This document shows positions 43,080 through 52,583 of a stretch of 64,000 nt of DNA, one piece after another. A program made the translations under genes and the position numbers. The notes below the pieces were generated by a model. It saw only the letters and a program-made list of their open reading frames with translations, ran no database searches and had not been told where the DNA came from. Source of the stretch: Ruegeria atlantica (lineage in GTDB: Bacteria > Pseudomonadota > Alphaproteobacteria > Rhodobacterales > Rhodobacteraceae); assembly GCF_013033965.1 (NCBI RefSeq), contig NZ_WQFE01000014.1:62001-126000 (forward strand), written 5' to 3'. Each line of letters opens with the position of its first letter. The stretch's first letter is position 1.

Positions 43080-43100
43080 AGCGATTAAACTTTAATCGCT
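43080..43100. promoter_or_regulatory. Perfect inverted repeat A upstream of mcl1
   Basis: AGCGATTAAA-C-TTTAATCGCT, 10-bp arms and one-base spacer, in the 295-bp gap between dgcN (minus) and mcl1 (plus). Too short a loop for an RNA hairpin, so it is more likely a protein-binding site for a dimeric regulator of mcl1, dgcN or both. Confidence 0.6.
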
Positions 43101-43113
43101 GTTTTACTCCTGT

Positions 43114-43133
43114 ATCGCAGCAATTGCTGCGAT
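43114..43133. promoter_or_regulatory. Perfect inverted repeat B upstream of mcl1
   Basis: A 20-bp perfect palindrome with half-site ATCGCAGCAA, 13 bases after repeat A. A shorter TTGCGCAA palindrome follows near 43171. The arrangement looks like a compound operator for mcl1. The half-sites of A and B differ, so two different regulators are possible. Confidence 0.6.
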
Positions 43134-43233
43134 TGCATTGCCGCAGCTGCACAAAGATGCTTGCTATGGCTTGCGCAATTTAATACCCCATGAGGCAAGA
43201 AAATCGTAATTTCCTTTCTCGCACGAGGTCCAG

Positions 43234-44196
43234 ATGAGCTTTCGCATCCAACCCGCCGCCCCCGCGCGCCCCAACCGTTGTCAGTTGTTCGGACCGGGAT
43301 CAAACACCAAGCTGTTCCCGAAAATGGCCGCGTCAGCCGCAGACGTGATCAACCTCGACCTCGAGGACTCGGTCGCCCCATCGGACAAAGACGTCGCACG
43401 TGCGAACGTCATCGAAGCACTGAACACAGTCGATTGGGGCAACAAGTACATGTCCGTGCGTATCAACGGTCTGGACACGCCCTATTGGTACCGCGATGTG
43501 GTCGATCTGATGGAGCAGGCCGGCGACCGTCTGGATCAAATCATGATCCCCAAGGTCGGCTGCGCCGAGGACGTCTACGCCGTGGACGCACTAGTCACTG
43601 CCATTGAGCGCGCCAAGGGTCGCACCAAACCGGTCAGCTTTGAGGTCATCATCGAATCCGCCGCCGGTATCGCCCATGTCGAAGCAATCGCGGCCTCGTC
43701 CCCGCGGATGCAGGCGATGAGCCTGGGTGCCGCAGATTTTGCGGCCTCGATGGGGATGCAAACCACCGGCATCGGCGGTACGCAGGAAAACTACTATATG
43801 CTGCGTGAAGGCGAAAAACACTGGTCCGACCCATGGCACTGGGCACAGGCAGCCATTGTCGCCGCCTGTCGCACACACGGCATTCTGCCCGTGGACGGAC
43901 CGTTCGGCGATTTCTCGGACGACGAAGGGTATATCGCACAAGCCAAGCGCTCGGCGACGCTGGGTATGGTCGGGAAATGGGCGATCCACCCCAAACAGAT
44001 CGCGTTGGCCAATCAGGTCTTTACCCCTTCAGACGAAGCTGTGTCCGAAGCGCGCGAGATTCTGGCCGCGATGGAGCAGGCCAAAGCTAATGGCGAAGGC
44101 GCAACCGTTTACAAAGGGCGTCTGGTCGACATCGCGTCAATCAAACAGGCCGAAGTGATCGTTGCGCAGGCCGAATTAATTGCGGCTGGAAGCTAG
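43234..44196 (+). CDS. mcl1: L-malyl-CoA/beta-methylmalyl-CoA lyase
   Basis: A 320-residue CitE-like lyase. Family features: RCQLFGPGSNTKLFPKMAASAADVINLDLEDSVAP (partly), FEVIIESAAGIAHVEAIA, and MSLGAADFAASMGMQ. Mcl1 cleaves L-malyl-CoA and beta-methylmalyl-CoA to glyoxylate and acetyl-/propionyl-CoA in the ethylmalonyl-CoA pathway (acetate, DMSP and propionate assimilation). No other pathway gene is adjacent. The ATG at 43234 follows CGAGG. Confidence 0.94.
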   Translation: MSFRIQPAAPARPNRCQLFGPGSNTKLFPKMAASAADVINLDLEDSVAPSDKDVARANVIEALNTVDWGNKYMSVRINGLDTPYWYRDVVDLMEQAGDRLDQIMIPKVGCAEDVYAVDALVTAIERAKGRTKPVSFEVIIESAAGIAHVEAIAASSPRMQAMSLGAADFAASMGMQTTGIGGTQENYYMLREGEKHWSDPWHWAQAAIVAACRTHGILPVDGPFGDFSDDEGYIAQAKRSATLGMVGKWAIHPKQIALANQVFTPSDEAVSEAREILAAMEQAKANGEGATVYKGRLVDIASIKQAEVIVAQAELIAAGS

Positions 44197-44203
44197 GAGA
44201 AAC

Positions 44204-44224
44204 GGGCGCTCGAAAAGAGCGCCC
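44204..44224. terminator. Hairpin between mcl1 and the PA14-like gene
   Basis: GGGCGCTC (44204-44211) pairs with GAGCGCCC (44217-44224), loop GAAAA-type. No T-run on either strand, so it may be a shared transcript end or only an RNA-stabilising hairpin. Confidence 0.55.
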
Positions 44225-44235
44225 ACCACCATTCC

Positions 44236-44823
44236 CTATTTGCGACCGAACACGTCGTTGGGCACCCATTTCAGCTTTTCGCCGCTCTTGCCCCATTTCA
44301 TCATCAGGCAGGCGGTGCTGTATTTCTGAAAGTACACCATCTTCAGTTCATACCACCCGGCCTGTGGAACCTCGACTTCGGACCGCACGTTGGACCGACA
44401 GGGCTGTCGCCCCGTGGTGCCGCTAACCTGATGACCACCGATAATGGTTTCGACACCATCATTAGACCAGGTCTCAAGTTCGTAAACACCGGGCGCATCA
44501 AAGCGAATATAGCCCGAGATGTCTGCCGCGACGTTGTAGTGCTCGGGGTGCGTCAGAACCGGATCACCTTTACGGGTGTCCCGATAGTCCAGTCCTCTGA
44601 GCGGTTTACCTGGTTCGGCGCCGCTTTGGAGCAGAGATTTTGCCGACGTCACGGACTGTATTCCGGCCGGTGGCGCTCCGCCCCACGCATATTTGACATT
44701 CAACCCCGACTTAAGCCCTGACGGCTGCGGGTTCGCAGGCTCAAGTTTCAGCGGCTCCGACAAGGCCGCGCCCGCGGTCACCGCCAGCGTAGTTGCCAGC
44801 GCTCCGATCCGAACAATATTCAT
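44236..44823 (-). CDS. Exported PA14-like domain protein
   Basis: A 195-residue protein with signal peptide (cleavage near ALSEPL). The mature region contains LNVKYAWGGAPPAG, ISGYIRFDAPGVYELETWSNDGVETIIGGHQV and YELKMVYFQKYSTACLMMKW, the beta-sandwich pattern of PA14 carbohydrate-binding domains. Probably a periplasmic or surface glycan-binding protein. ATG at 44823 starts the signal peptide; upstream in-frame residues are discarded. Confidence 0.75.
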   Translation of the reverse strand: MNIVRIGALATTLAVTAGAALSEPLKLEPANPQPSGLKSGLNVKYAWGGAPPAGIQSVTSAKSLLQSGAEPGKPLRGLDYRDTRKGDPVLTHPEHYNVAADISGYIRFDAPGVYELETWSNDGVETIIGGHQVSGTTGRQPCRSNVRSEVEVPQAGWYELKMVYFQKYSTACLMMKWGKSGEKLKWVPNDVFGRK

Positions 44824-44934
44824 AGTCTTCTCCCTGTGTGCGGCCTTTTTTGGTTTATCCCCTTTTGGCCTTTGAAAAGACACTAGGCTGTGAAAATTCG
44901 CCCTGCAAGCCGGTTCAAGATCACAATTCCGGCC

Positions 44935-45387
44935 TCAGGCGCGCATGTCCTTGGGGGAATCCATCACCACATAGGACGTAATCGATGTCACATGCGGCAG
45001 TGTTCCCAGAACTTCGGTGTGGAAGGTCTTGTACGACGGTAAGTCCGCACACTCCAAGCGCAGCAGGTATTCGATGGTACCCGTGATATTGTGGCATTCG
45101 ACCACTTCAGGTGCTCTCTGTAATGCCCGTTCGAACCCTTCTTGTGCCGCTTTGGTATGTTCACCCAGCCCAACACCAATATAGGCGACGAAGCCAACGC
45201 CCAACGCGGACGGGTTCAAAATTGCGCGGTAGCCCGCGATCACACCCGAACGCTCCAGCTCCTGCACGCGACGGAGGCAGGCGGAAGGCGACAGCCCGAC
45301 CCGGTCCGCCAAATCCAGGTTGCTGATGCGGCCGTCTTGGGACAGCTCTCGCAATATTTGCTGGTTAATGTGATCAATTTTCGCCAT
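44935..45387 (-). CDS. Lrp/AsnC-family regulator
   Basis: A 150-residue feast/famine regulator. HTH: ILRELSQDGRISNLDLADRVGLSPSACLRRVQELERSGVIAGY (residues 9-50, quoted in part), then the RAM ligand domain with GTIEYLLRLECADLPSYKTF. It is divergent from a LysE-type exporter, the classical amino-acid-export pair in which the regulator activates the exporter when the amino acid accumulates. Confidence 0.92.
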   Translation of the reverse strand: MAKIDHINQQILRELSQDGRISNLDLADRVGLSPSACLRRVQELERSGVIAGYRAILNPSALGVGFVAYIGVGLGEHTKAAQEGFERALQRAPEVVECHNITGTIEYLLRLECADLPSYKTFHTEVLGTLPHVTSITSYVVMDSPKDMRA

Positions 45388-45460
45388 TGATTGCGATACT
45401 AACGAGATCACGCATTAAAACGCAATTTCATTTGTTCGGTTTGCAGCAATTATTCGGCGC

Positions 45461-46057
45461 ATGACTTACGACATCCTTCTGGCCCTGATCGCCTTTGCCT
45501 TTGTCTCATCCATAACACCGGGTCCAAACAATCTTATGCTTATGGCGTCCGGGGCAAATTTTGGATTTCGTAGAAGCATCCCGCATATGCTTGGCATAGG
45601 GCTGGGATTTACGTTCATGGTACTGCTGGTCGGTACTGGCTTGGTGCAGCTGTTTGACCGTTACCCGGTCAGCTACGCAATCCTTAAAATCGCCTCAGTC
45701 GTATACTTGCTCTATCTCGCTTGGAAAATCGCGCATGCCGCGCCAGCAAAGGACGCGGACGCAACAGGCACACCGATGACCTTCCTGCAGGCTGCCGCGT
45801 TTCAATGGGTCAACCCCAAGGCCTGGGCCATGGCCCTGACGGCCACCACCGCCTACACACCGGATCAGACCCTTTATGCCATTTGCATTGTTGCGTTGGT
45901 GTTTGGCGCAGTGAACCTGCCATCAGTCAGCACCTGGACCCTTTTGGGGCAACAGATGGCGCGAATTCTGACAAACCCGCGCCGGTTGGTGGTTTTCAAC
46001 TGGACAATGGCGGTTCTGCTGGTTGCCTCACTCTACCCCGTCCTTTGGCCAAACTGA
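45461..46057 (+). CDS. LysE-family amino-acid exporter
   Basis: A 198-residue membrane protein with five to six helices. The family start is ILLALIAFAFVSSITPGPNNLMLMASGANFG, including the SITPGPNN motif; the middle has WKIAHAAPAKDADATGTPM. It probably exports a basic or branched amino acid or threonine-like compound. The Lrp gene lies 73 bp upstream on the other strand. Confidence 0.92.
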   Translation: MTYDILLALIAFAFVSSITPGPNNLMLMASGANFGFRRSIPHMLGIGLGFTFMVLLVGTGLVQLFDRYPVSYAILKIASVVYLLYLAWKIAHAAPAKDADATGTPMTFLQAAAFQWVNPKAWAMALTATTAYTPDQTLYAICIVALVFGAVNLPSVSTWTLLGQQMARILTNPRRLVVFNWTMAVLLVASLYPVLWPN

Positions 46058-46058
46058 G

Positions 46059-46892
46059 CTATTTCAGCGGTAGGCAGATTTCTGTCAGCAAATCCTCGGG
46101 AGCCGTATCGCGGGGATTGTTGAGGTAGATCTCAAAACAAGGCTGATCTGCGGGTTCTTCACCCGATGTGGGCAACCAGTTGCCAAACAGACTGTGGTAA
46201 GCGGCGCGGATACCCGAATATGGACCCTTGTAGGTTAATACGGCGGTTTTACCCCCAGAAAGCTCCAGGCTCTCCATTCCTTCGGGTGTTGTGTCACCAC
46301 AAAACGCGGCTCCGGCATAGCTGCGCAACTGATCCTCGGGTGTGTCGTCCGGGCTGTCCAGATAAACACCAAGGACCGGGCCGACCTGCGGCCACAACTG
46401 ACGGGATTCACAAAGAGCGCTGAACGCCTCGAAACTTTTGCCAATCTGGGCATAGTCACCCTTATGCGGCAGGGCAATGACGCGGCGGGCGGGCTCGATG
46501 CGGGTGATAACGGGGTGCATGGGATAATCTCCGGTTCTGAAACGTGGATTGGCCGGCAGAAACTGCCCCGCTTTTCGAAAAGCGGCTGGGCTGCTGCCAT
46601 AGGCCTCTGAAAAGGCCCGCGCAAAAGATTTCAGGTTGGGGTAGCCAATATCGGTTGCGATCCGGGTCACTGGCATATCCGACATCACCAACCAGCTTGC
46701 GGCCCGGTGCAGCCGTACACGGCGCACCGCTTGGGCACATGTCTCTCCGGTGATGGCGCGAAACACGCGATGCCAGTGAAATCGCGACATCGCGGCGACA
46801 TCGGCCAGTGCATCCAGCGATAGGTCGCCATCCGGGTTGTCATGGATATGGGCCAACACGCGCAGAACGCGATCTTCATAGCTGGTTGCCAT
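46059..46892 (-). CDS. AraC-family regulator with GyrI-like domain
   Basis: About 277 residues. N-terminal AraC HTH pair (YEDRVLRVLAHIHDNPDG, then RFHWHRVFRAITGETCAQAVRRVRLHRA and IATDIGYPNLKSFARAFSEAYGSSP), followed by a GyrI-like ligand domain containing EPARRVIALPHKGDYAQIG and GGKTAVLTYKGPYSGI. Such regulators bind small toxic or aromatic molecules. Start set at 46892, with AAGGAAGG six bases upstream; an ATG six bases earlier is a close alternative. Confidence 0.88.
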   Translation of the reverse strand: MATSYEDRVLRVLAHIHDNPDGDLSLDALADVAAMSRFHWHRVFRAITGETCAQAVRRVRLHRAASWLVMSDMPVTRIATDIGYPNLKSFARAFSEAYGSSPAAFRKAGQFLPANPRFRTGDYPMHPVITRIEPARRVIALPHKGDYAQIGKSFEAFSALCESRQLWPQVGPVLGVYLDSPDDTPEDQLRSYAGAAFCGDTTPEGMESLELSGGKTAVLTYKGPYSGIRAAYHSLFGNWLPTSGEEPADQPCFEIYLNNPRDTAPEDLLTEICLPLK

Positions 46893-47047
46893 CGGCATCC
46901 TTCCTTCTCTTTGCTCATCCGTAGTCGCATAATCTTCGGCCACAAATCTTGCTGAATTCACGTCGGAATATGCACGAAAAGAGTGTTACAATTGGCGAAC
47001 AAATCCCGCGACCAATGGAAAACTCCACATGTGAATTGAGGTTTGAT

Positions 47048-47731
47048 ATGTTCAATCCATCCCTTCCGCTCCGCCGTATCGTTTCCGCAATCGTCCTTGC
47101 CGCATTGCCGACTTTCGCTCAGGCCGATGACATCCAGACACAAGCCATGATTGCCGAACGTGTCAGCCAGCATAACCCAACAGCAGAAGCTTACATAAAG
47201 GATCGCCCAATCCTGGGTTGGCAGCTGACCAGCGATGACTTTGACGCAATCCCCGAGACGATCCGCGAGAACCTCGGGTCGGTTGATGGCACCAGCTACG
47301 ATCAGGCCTATCTGACCGAGAACACCGGCTCGATCATCGCTTTGCAATTCCGCAAGGATGGCCCGGATTTCTATATCATTGGCAAAAGCACATTTGACGA
47401 AGCCTATGAGCTTGTTCCGCTAGACGACGTTGCAGCCAAAAATGCGCGGCTGATCGAGCGGCTGGAAATGGCCCCTGCGGTCAAGGCGATGTTCGAGGAC
47501 AAAACACCCGGCATGGTCGGCGCGCTAAAGACGACACCGGTTGAAATGCTGCGCGTGTCCCATCTGGGATATGCTACAAACGAAGCTTTGACCATTCAGG
47601 CCCCATGGGGCGAACAAACCAAACCAGAAGGGGCAGACGCATTTCTGGTCTGGGACAGTGGTGAAAACCAATACTACATGGTGAACTCAGACGATAACGG
47701 CCTGCCGTCCAGCTATGTACCCGCAAAGTGA
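47048..47731 (+). CDS. Exported protein of unknown function
   Basis: A 227-residue protein with a signal peptide (PLRRIVSAIVLAALPTFAQADD). The mature protein is acidic, without cysteines, with a two-part alpha/beta layout (YELVPLDDVAAKNARLIERLEMAP and DNGLPSSYVPAK at the end). I do not recognise the family. ATG at 47048 with GAGG six bases before it. Confidence 0.7.
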   Translation: MFNPSLPLRRIVSAIVLAALPTFAQADDIQTQAMIAERVSQHNPTAEAYIKDRPILGWQLTSDDFDAIPETIRENLGSVDGTSYDQAYLTENTGSIIALQFRKDGPDFYIIGKSTFDEAYELVPLDDVAAKNARLIERLEMAPAVKAMFEDKTPGMVGALKTTPVEMLRVSHLGYATNEALTIQAPWGEQTKPEGADAFLVWDSGENQYYMVNSDDNGLPSSYVPAK

Positions 47732-47832
47732 CCAAAACAGGCACGGCCTCGAACCGGGGCCCGCTTTACCTTGTGTTGCATTCCTCTGACAGCAAGTTCA
47801 TATAGCAATGAACTTCCGCGTTGAGAGGCGTC

Positions 47833-48795
47833 ATGACCCAGTATCTGGATTTCGAAAAACCCCTGGCCGAGATCGAAGGCAAGGCCGAGGAGTTGCGCGC
47901 GCTGGCCCGTGCCAACGAAGAGATGGACGTGGCCGAAGAAGCCGCTGCGCTTGACGCCAAGGCTGCCAAGCTGCTGGACGAGCTTTACGGTGACCTCACT
48001 CCGTGGCGGAAATGTCAGGTCGCGCGCCACCCTGAACGCCCCCATTGCCAGGATTACGTGGCCGAGCTGTTTACCGAGTTCACGCCGCTGGCAGGTGATC
48101 GCAACTTTGCCGACGATCTGGCTGTGATCGGCGGTCTGGCCCGTTTCGACGACCAGCCCGTCATGGTGATCGGGCACGAAAAGGGCTCGGACACCAAATC
48201 GCGGATTGAACGGAATTTCGGCATGGCCCGCCCCGAGGGGTATCGCAAAGCCGTACGCTTGATGGAAATGGCCGGACGTTTCGGCCTGCCCGTCATCACC
48301 CTAATCGACACCGCCGGTGCGTATCCGGGCAAAGGTGCCGAAGAACGCGGCCAGTCCGAGGCCATCGCACGTTCGACCGAGATGTGCCTGAAGATCGGAG
48401 TCCCTTTGGTGTCCGTGATCATCGGCGAAGGTGGCTCTGGCGGCGCGGTGGCGTTTGCCACGGCAAACCGCGTCGCGATGCTGGAGCATTCGGTCTATTC
48501 AGTGATCTCGCCCGAAGGCTGTGCGTCGATCCTGTGGAAGGATTCAGAAAAGATGCGTGAAGCTGCCGAAGCGTTGCGTCTGACGGCTCAGGACCTGCAA
48601 AAACTGGGTGTCTGTGATCACATCATCACCGAACCCAAGGGGGGCGCGCATCGCGACCGTACTGCAGCGGTCGAGTCCGTTCGGGGCGCCATTGCCGCCA
48701 TGCTGAAAGAGCTGGAAGGCAAGGATGCGGCGGCCCTGATCAAGGACCGCCGCCAGAAATTCCTGGATATCGGCTCAAAAGGGCTGGCGGCGTAA
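47833..48795 (+). CDS. accA: Acetyl-CoA carboxylase carboxyltransferase subunit alpha
   Basis: A 320-residue AccA, part of the transferase that makes malonyl-CoA for fatty acids. Opening [52 protein letters not shown] (partly), [26 protein letters not shown] and the oxyanion loops [38 protein letters not shown] (quoted in part). accD is not adjacent. ATG at 47833 matches the family start. Confidence 0.96.
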   Translation: MTQYLDFEKPLAEIEGKAEELRALARANEEMDVAEEAAALDAKAAKLLDELYGDLTPWRKCQVARHPERPHCQDYVAELFTEFTPLAGDRNFADDLAVIGGLARFDDQPVMVIGHEKGSDTKSRIERNFGMARPEGYRKAVRLMEMAGRFGLPVITLIDTAGAYPGKGAEERGQSEAIARSTEMCLKIGVPLVSVIIGEGGSGGAVAFATANRVAMLEHSVYSVISPEGCASILWKDSEKMREAAEALRLTAQDLQKLGVCDHIITEPKGGAHRDRTAAVESVRGAIAAMLKELEGKDAAALIKDRRQKFLDIGSKGLAA

Positions 48796-48799
48796 CCCG

Positions 48800-49927
48800 T
48801 CAGCCGCCCAACTGGCGCAACAAAGCCGCCGAAGGCTCTCCGGTCACAGCCAATCCATTGGCCCGCTGATATGCGCCGATGGCGGATTTTGTGTTGTTGC
48901 CAATGACCCCGTCCGCGCCTTGCGTGTCATATCCTGCCGAGGTCAGTCGACGCTGCAGTTCCTTGCGATCCTCAAGCGTCAGCCCGGTCTCATCAGGACC
49001 GAACGAGGCTTGAAACGGCGCGCCACCGGCGATCCGGTCCGACAAATGCCCGACACCGATCGCGTAACTGTCCGAGTTATTGTAACGCTTGATCACTTGG
49101 AAATTGCGGAACACTGCGATACGCGGCCCCGGTGTTTGTGGTTGCAACACCGCGACAGGTGTGCCCGATACCGTGCCCGCCTCGCCGCCCCAAGGCTGTC
49201 CGCGCACCCAACCGGCGCGCGCCAGATAAGCGGCGGTCGAGGCCAAAGAATCCGTAGGGTCCTCGGACCAGATGTCCCGACGACCATCACCGGTGAAGTC
49301 CACCGCATAGGCCAGGTAGGAGGTCGGGATAAACTGTGTGTGCCCCATCGCTCCGGCCCAGCTGCCGGTCATGTTTGCGGGCGTCGTATCGCCCTCTTGA
49401 ATGATCTTCAGGGCGGCAATCAATTGCTTTTCGAAAAACGCGCCGCGACGCCCGTCATAGGCCAGGGTCGACACTGTCGACACCACCGGCACATCCCCCC
49501 TGCGCGACCCATACCGGCTTTCCAAACCCCAGACGGCAACGATGACCTCTTTGTCGACGCCGTACTTTGCCTCGATCGCGGATAGGGTTCCGGCATGACG
49601 TACCAGCATCTGCTTACCGGTTGCGATCCGTTCATCCGACGCCGCTATCGCCAGGTAGTCTTCGAGAGAGCGTTTGAACTCGACCTGATTGCGGTCCCGC
49701 TCGATCACGTCCGGCAGGTAGCCGGTCCCCTGAAAGGCACGGTTGATAGTGGTCTGAGAAATACCTTGCGAGGCCGCGCGGGACTTAAACCCGGCAACCC
49801 AGGCGTCATACCCCGCATTGGGAACAGCCCGCATCCGCGTTGCCGGCGCGCTGGTTGGCGTGCCGCCGGAACAGGCGGCCAGAAAGGTTGACCCGAGTCC
49901 AACTGAGAATAGGCGTCGATTGATCAT
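48800..49927 (-). CDS. Lytic murein transglycosylase B-type
   Basis: A 375-residue exported enzyme. A lipoprotein signal ends LAAC. The SLT/MltB domain holds VIVAVWGLESRYGS (catalytic Glu), YDGRRGAFFEKQL, and GSWAGAMGHTQFIPTSYLAYAVDFTGDGRRDIW (quoted in part). The C-terminal 70 residues form a peptidoglycan-binding PG_binding_1 domain (LQRRLTSAGYDTQGADGVIG). It cleaves glycan strands to 1,6-anhydromuropeptides. It converges on accA with a 4-base gap. Confidence 0.93.
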   Translation of the reverse strand: MINRRLFSVGLGSTFLAACSGGTPTSAPATRMRAVPNAGYDAWVAGFKSRAASQGISQTTINRAFQGTGYLPDVIERDRNQVEFKRSLEDYLAIAASDERIATGKQMLVRHAGTLSAIEAKYGVDKEVIVAVWGLESRYGSRRGDVPVVSTVSTLAYDGRRGAFFEKQLIAALKIIQEGDTTPANMTGSWAGAMGHTQFIPTSYLAYAVDFTGDGRRDIWSEDPTDSLASTAAYLARAGWVRGQPWGGEAGTVSGTPVAVLQPQTPGPRIAVFRNFQVIKRYNNSDSYAIGVGHLSDRIAGGAPFQASFGPDETGLTLEDRKELQRRLTSAGYDTQGADGVIGNNTKSAIGAYQRANGLAVTGEPSAALLRQLGG

Positions 49928-50038
49928 GTCTGAAATCTGCTCTTGTTGTGATTTGGGTCAGCGTATCGCAGACCAAGTGCGCAAGCTAGTTCTGCGGCGC
50001 CAGACAAAGGCAACCTGAACGCTTCGGCAACAAGCCGC

Positions 50039-50686
50039 TTAGCTAACCAGCATACGCAGCCCTTGCGTCACATCTGAACGCACGGCCAGCCGCAGTCCCG
50101 GTTCATCCCCCGCCTTCAACGCGGCGATGATCAGCTTGTGGTAGTGTGGCGGCTCTGTCCGCCGCAGCCGCCCATAAAGCGCGCGCATCGTCGGCCCCAG
50201 TTGAAGCCATACCGTTTCCACAATAGCCAGCATCGCCGGGGCCTGCGCGCGCAAATACAATGTGCGGTGGAATTCAAGGTTTGAACGGATATAGCCGACG
50301 GCATCGCGTTTCGTGACCATTTCCGCGACGGTCATGTTAATGCTCTGCAACCGGTCGATCAGCGCCATATGAGCACGGGGCAACGCACGGCTGGCCAGCT
50401 CAACCTCTAACAGCGCACGCAGGGCTGCCAACTCTTCGATACGGTCGTTAGTAAGCTCGGGTGTGGACACACGGCCCGACGAAGACAGAAACAGCGCCCC
50501 TTCGGCCACCAGCCGTCGCACCGCTTCGCGCGCAGGCGTCATCGAGACATCGAACTCCTTGCCGATCCCGCGCAAGGTCAACGCCTGCCCGGGCGCCATC
50601 TCGCCATGCATGATACGTGCACGCAGGGCACGATAGACAAGATCATGAGCAGCGGGCTGGGTGTCGGTTGGGCGAGCGCTTAACAT
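50039..50686 (-). CDS. GntR-family regulator (FCD domain)
   Basis: A 215-residue regulator. The GntR wHTH is LVYRALRARIMHGEMAPGQALTLRGIGKEFDVSMTPAREAVRRLVAEGAL (quoted partly), followed by an FCD ligand domain with EFHRTLYLRAQAP. Likely a repressor of a nearby or distant metabolic gene; the adjacent genes do not name a substrate. It starts 30 bp from the metallopeptidase stop, same strand. Confidence 0.9.
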   Translation of the reverse strand: MLSARPTDTQPAAHDLVYRALRARIMHGEMAPGQALTLRGIGKEFDVSMTPAREAVRRLVAEGALFLSSSGRVSTPELTNDRIEELAALRALLEVELASRALPRAHMALIDRLQSINMTVAEMVTKRDAVGYIRSNLEFHRTLYLRAQAPAMLAIVETVWLQLGPTMRALYGRLRRTEPPHYHKLIIAALKAGDEPGLRLAVRSDVTQGLRMLVS

Positions 50687-50716
50687 AACCCCATGTGATC
50701 ACAAATTGCCCCATGG

Positions 50717-51412
50717 TCAACTCGTCACGGTATCAAATCTGTACTGATGAAGCTGCGCCCCGTTGTCGCGCAGCCAGCGCCTTTGGGCATTGCAGTCACC
50801 AAACAGGCGCTCGACCTGCGACCAAAACGCCTGCGAGTGGTTCATTTCCACCAGATGCGCGACCTCATGTGCGGCGACGTAATGTAGAATATCCGATGGG
50901 GCGAGGATCAGACGCCAGGAAAACATCAGACCACCGGCCGAACTGCACGATCCCCACCGGGATCGCGTATCGCGCAAGGTCAGGCTGGAATAAGGCCGAC
51001 CCAGTATTGCAGCGTAATCGTCGCAAGCCCCGGTGAGGCGATCCCGCGCCAGTTCTTTGAGAAATCGTGCCAATCGCCGGGCTTCGGCTCCTTCAGGGAC
51101 TGCTATCTCAGCGCCACGCAGAAGGACACGCCGACCCGCTACAGGTACGATTCGTCTGTCCTTGCCTTCTATAGGGATTGATTGCCCGAATCCCATGGTT
51201 GATGGGCTGGGCCGATCCTCAAGATGTTGACGGATCCAGTCTTCCTTAACCTTGGCAAAATTCAATGCCTCAGATTCAGCGACACCATTGGGATAGGTTA
51301 GTGTAACCCGCCCATCCAATTGAGAAATCCGCAAGCTGATGCGCCGTGCCCTGGCCGATTTGCGCAGCGTCAGCGGCACCGGCGGTTTTCCGGGCAATGC
51401 GTGGTCCCCCAT
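50717..51412 (-). CDS. YgjP-type (M48/SprT-like) metallopeptidase
   Basis: A 231-residue protein with the zinc motif HEVAHLVEMNHSQAFW (HExxH plus a downstream His). N-terminal positively charged strands (RKSARARRISLRISQLDGRVTLTYPNG) match the YgjP/DUF45 family. A proposed role is in metal or DNA-protein turnover but is not established. ATG at 51412 with AGGAG about ten bases upstream. Faces away from the TIGR02300 gene. Confidence 0.88.
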   Translation of the reverse strand: MGDHALPGKPPVPLTLRKSARARRISLRISQLDGRVTLTYPNGVAESEALNFAKVKEDWIRQHLEDRPSPSTMGFGQSIPIEGKDRRIVPVAGRRVLLRGAEIAVPEGAEARRLARFLKELARDRLTGACDDYAAILGRPYSSLTLRDTRSRWGSCSSAGGLMFSWRLILAPSDILHYVAAHEVAHLVEMNHSQAFWSQVERLFGDCNAQRRWLRDNGAQLHQYRFDTVTS

Positions 51413-51512
51413 ATGCCTGTTTCTCCTGCTCAAAGGCTTTGACAGTGCCCGCTGCATGTGGCACGTGACCTGAATCATTATTACGACTCACCTGATATCA
51501 AGGGGATTTGAC

Positions 51513-51839
51513 ATGCCCAAGGAAGAATGGGGCGTAAAGCGTGTTTGCCCGACCACCGGAAAGCGCTTTTACGACCTGAACAAGGACCCGATCATCAGCC
51601 CCTACACTGGCGAGATCGTGGAGCTTGAAACCGGCAAAAGCCGGATGATCGCCGCGGACGCGGAAGATGCCGCATCGGCAAAAGCACGCGAAAATGCGTC
51701 GGAAGAGGATCTGGTTCTCGACGATGACGACAATGTCGACGTCGAGTTGGACGACGATCTGCTGGACGATGATGACGACAGCAATGATGACGTTTCGCTG
51801 GACGAAATCACCGATATGCCGTCGGAAGACGACAGTTAA
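51513..51839 (+). CDS. TIGR02300 family acidic protein
   Basis: A 108-residue protein with the conserved N-terminal GVKRVCPTTGKRFYDLNKDPIISPYTG block and a long acidic tail of Asp repeats (DDDDNVDVELDDDLLDDDDD, residues about 70-90). Alphaproteobacterial family of unknown function. Highly negative tail suggests binding to basic partners. Confidence 0.9.
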   Translation: MPKEEWGVKRVCPTTGKRFYDLNKDPIISPYTGEIVELETGKSRMIAADAEDAASAKARENASEEDLVLDDDDNVDVELDDDLLDDDDDSNDDVSLDEITDMPSEDDS

Positions 51840-51981
51840 AACCGGTCCGGGGCGGCCCCTGAGCCGCCTCAAACCACCCTCGAACGCGAGACAGAAACTT
51901 TTCCGCAGATTCCATTTTTGGACTTGCACTCAGTGCCGCTGTCTCATAAACGTCCGTCCACCGCAGCCGCGGTACCATGAT

Positions 51982-52057
<76 letters not shown>

Positions 52058-52583
52058 AATTTTCATTGGAAAATTATCCATAGCTCTTCTGTCAATTCGC
52101 GTTTTCCTTTCATTTCTGGGCTCGATCGACATTTTCCGACCCAGCATGCAGTGTGGCGCTACACTTCTGAACTTAGTGTTCGAAAACAGCGGAGAGCTTA
52201 GTGTTGCCAGCTAGCTCATGTGCTTTTGACGTTTAGATGAGCGGGCTTAACTAACGAAAGAGCGGACACAGCCCTTTGCAGACAATCGTGGCACCTTCCA
52301 AAAAATGTGCGCCGTCGCTGCATCAGAACGTTGGGCTTCAGAGAGTTCGCCATGGCCCCGGTTTCACCGCTGCTTTAGAGCAATACTTCCAATTGCCGAT
52401 TGCACATTCCAGACCTTACAAGCCGCTTAGCGTATCCCGGCACTTGATTGGGCGGCGATCTTCTTGTTTTACTAAAAGTCAAATCAACCCATGCCCCGGA
52501 GCGGTGTGAATAAACAGTGTCAAACAGTGTCAAAATTCTGAATCCACAGAACTTTATGACTATGCGGGCAATGGAGTAGCAGG
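52058..52583 (+). other. Gene-free region after tRNA-Ala
   Basis: About 525 bases of lower-GC sequence with no supported reading frame, no hairpin with a T-run that I could find, and no repeat of the tRNA 3' end. It likely contains the promoter for the helical protein/prenyl synthase pair starting at 52584, and may be a scar of past tRNA-linked integration. Confidence 0.5.

Noticed and set aside
49926..50018. 30-codon plus-strand frame with three cysteines near the transglycosylase start
   Set aside because: No ribosome binding site, overlaps the opposite gene's start, too short to judge.
52276..52509. 77-codon plus-strand frame after tRNA-Ala
   Set aside because: No family features, no ribosome binding site, and composition like non-coding DNA around it.
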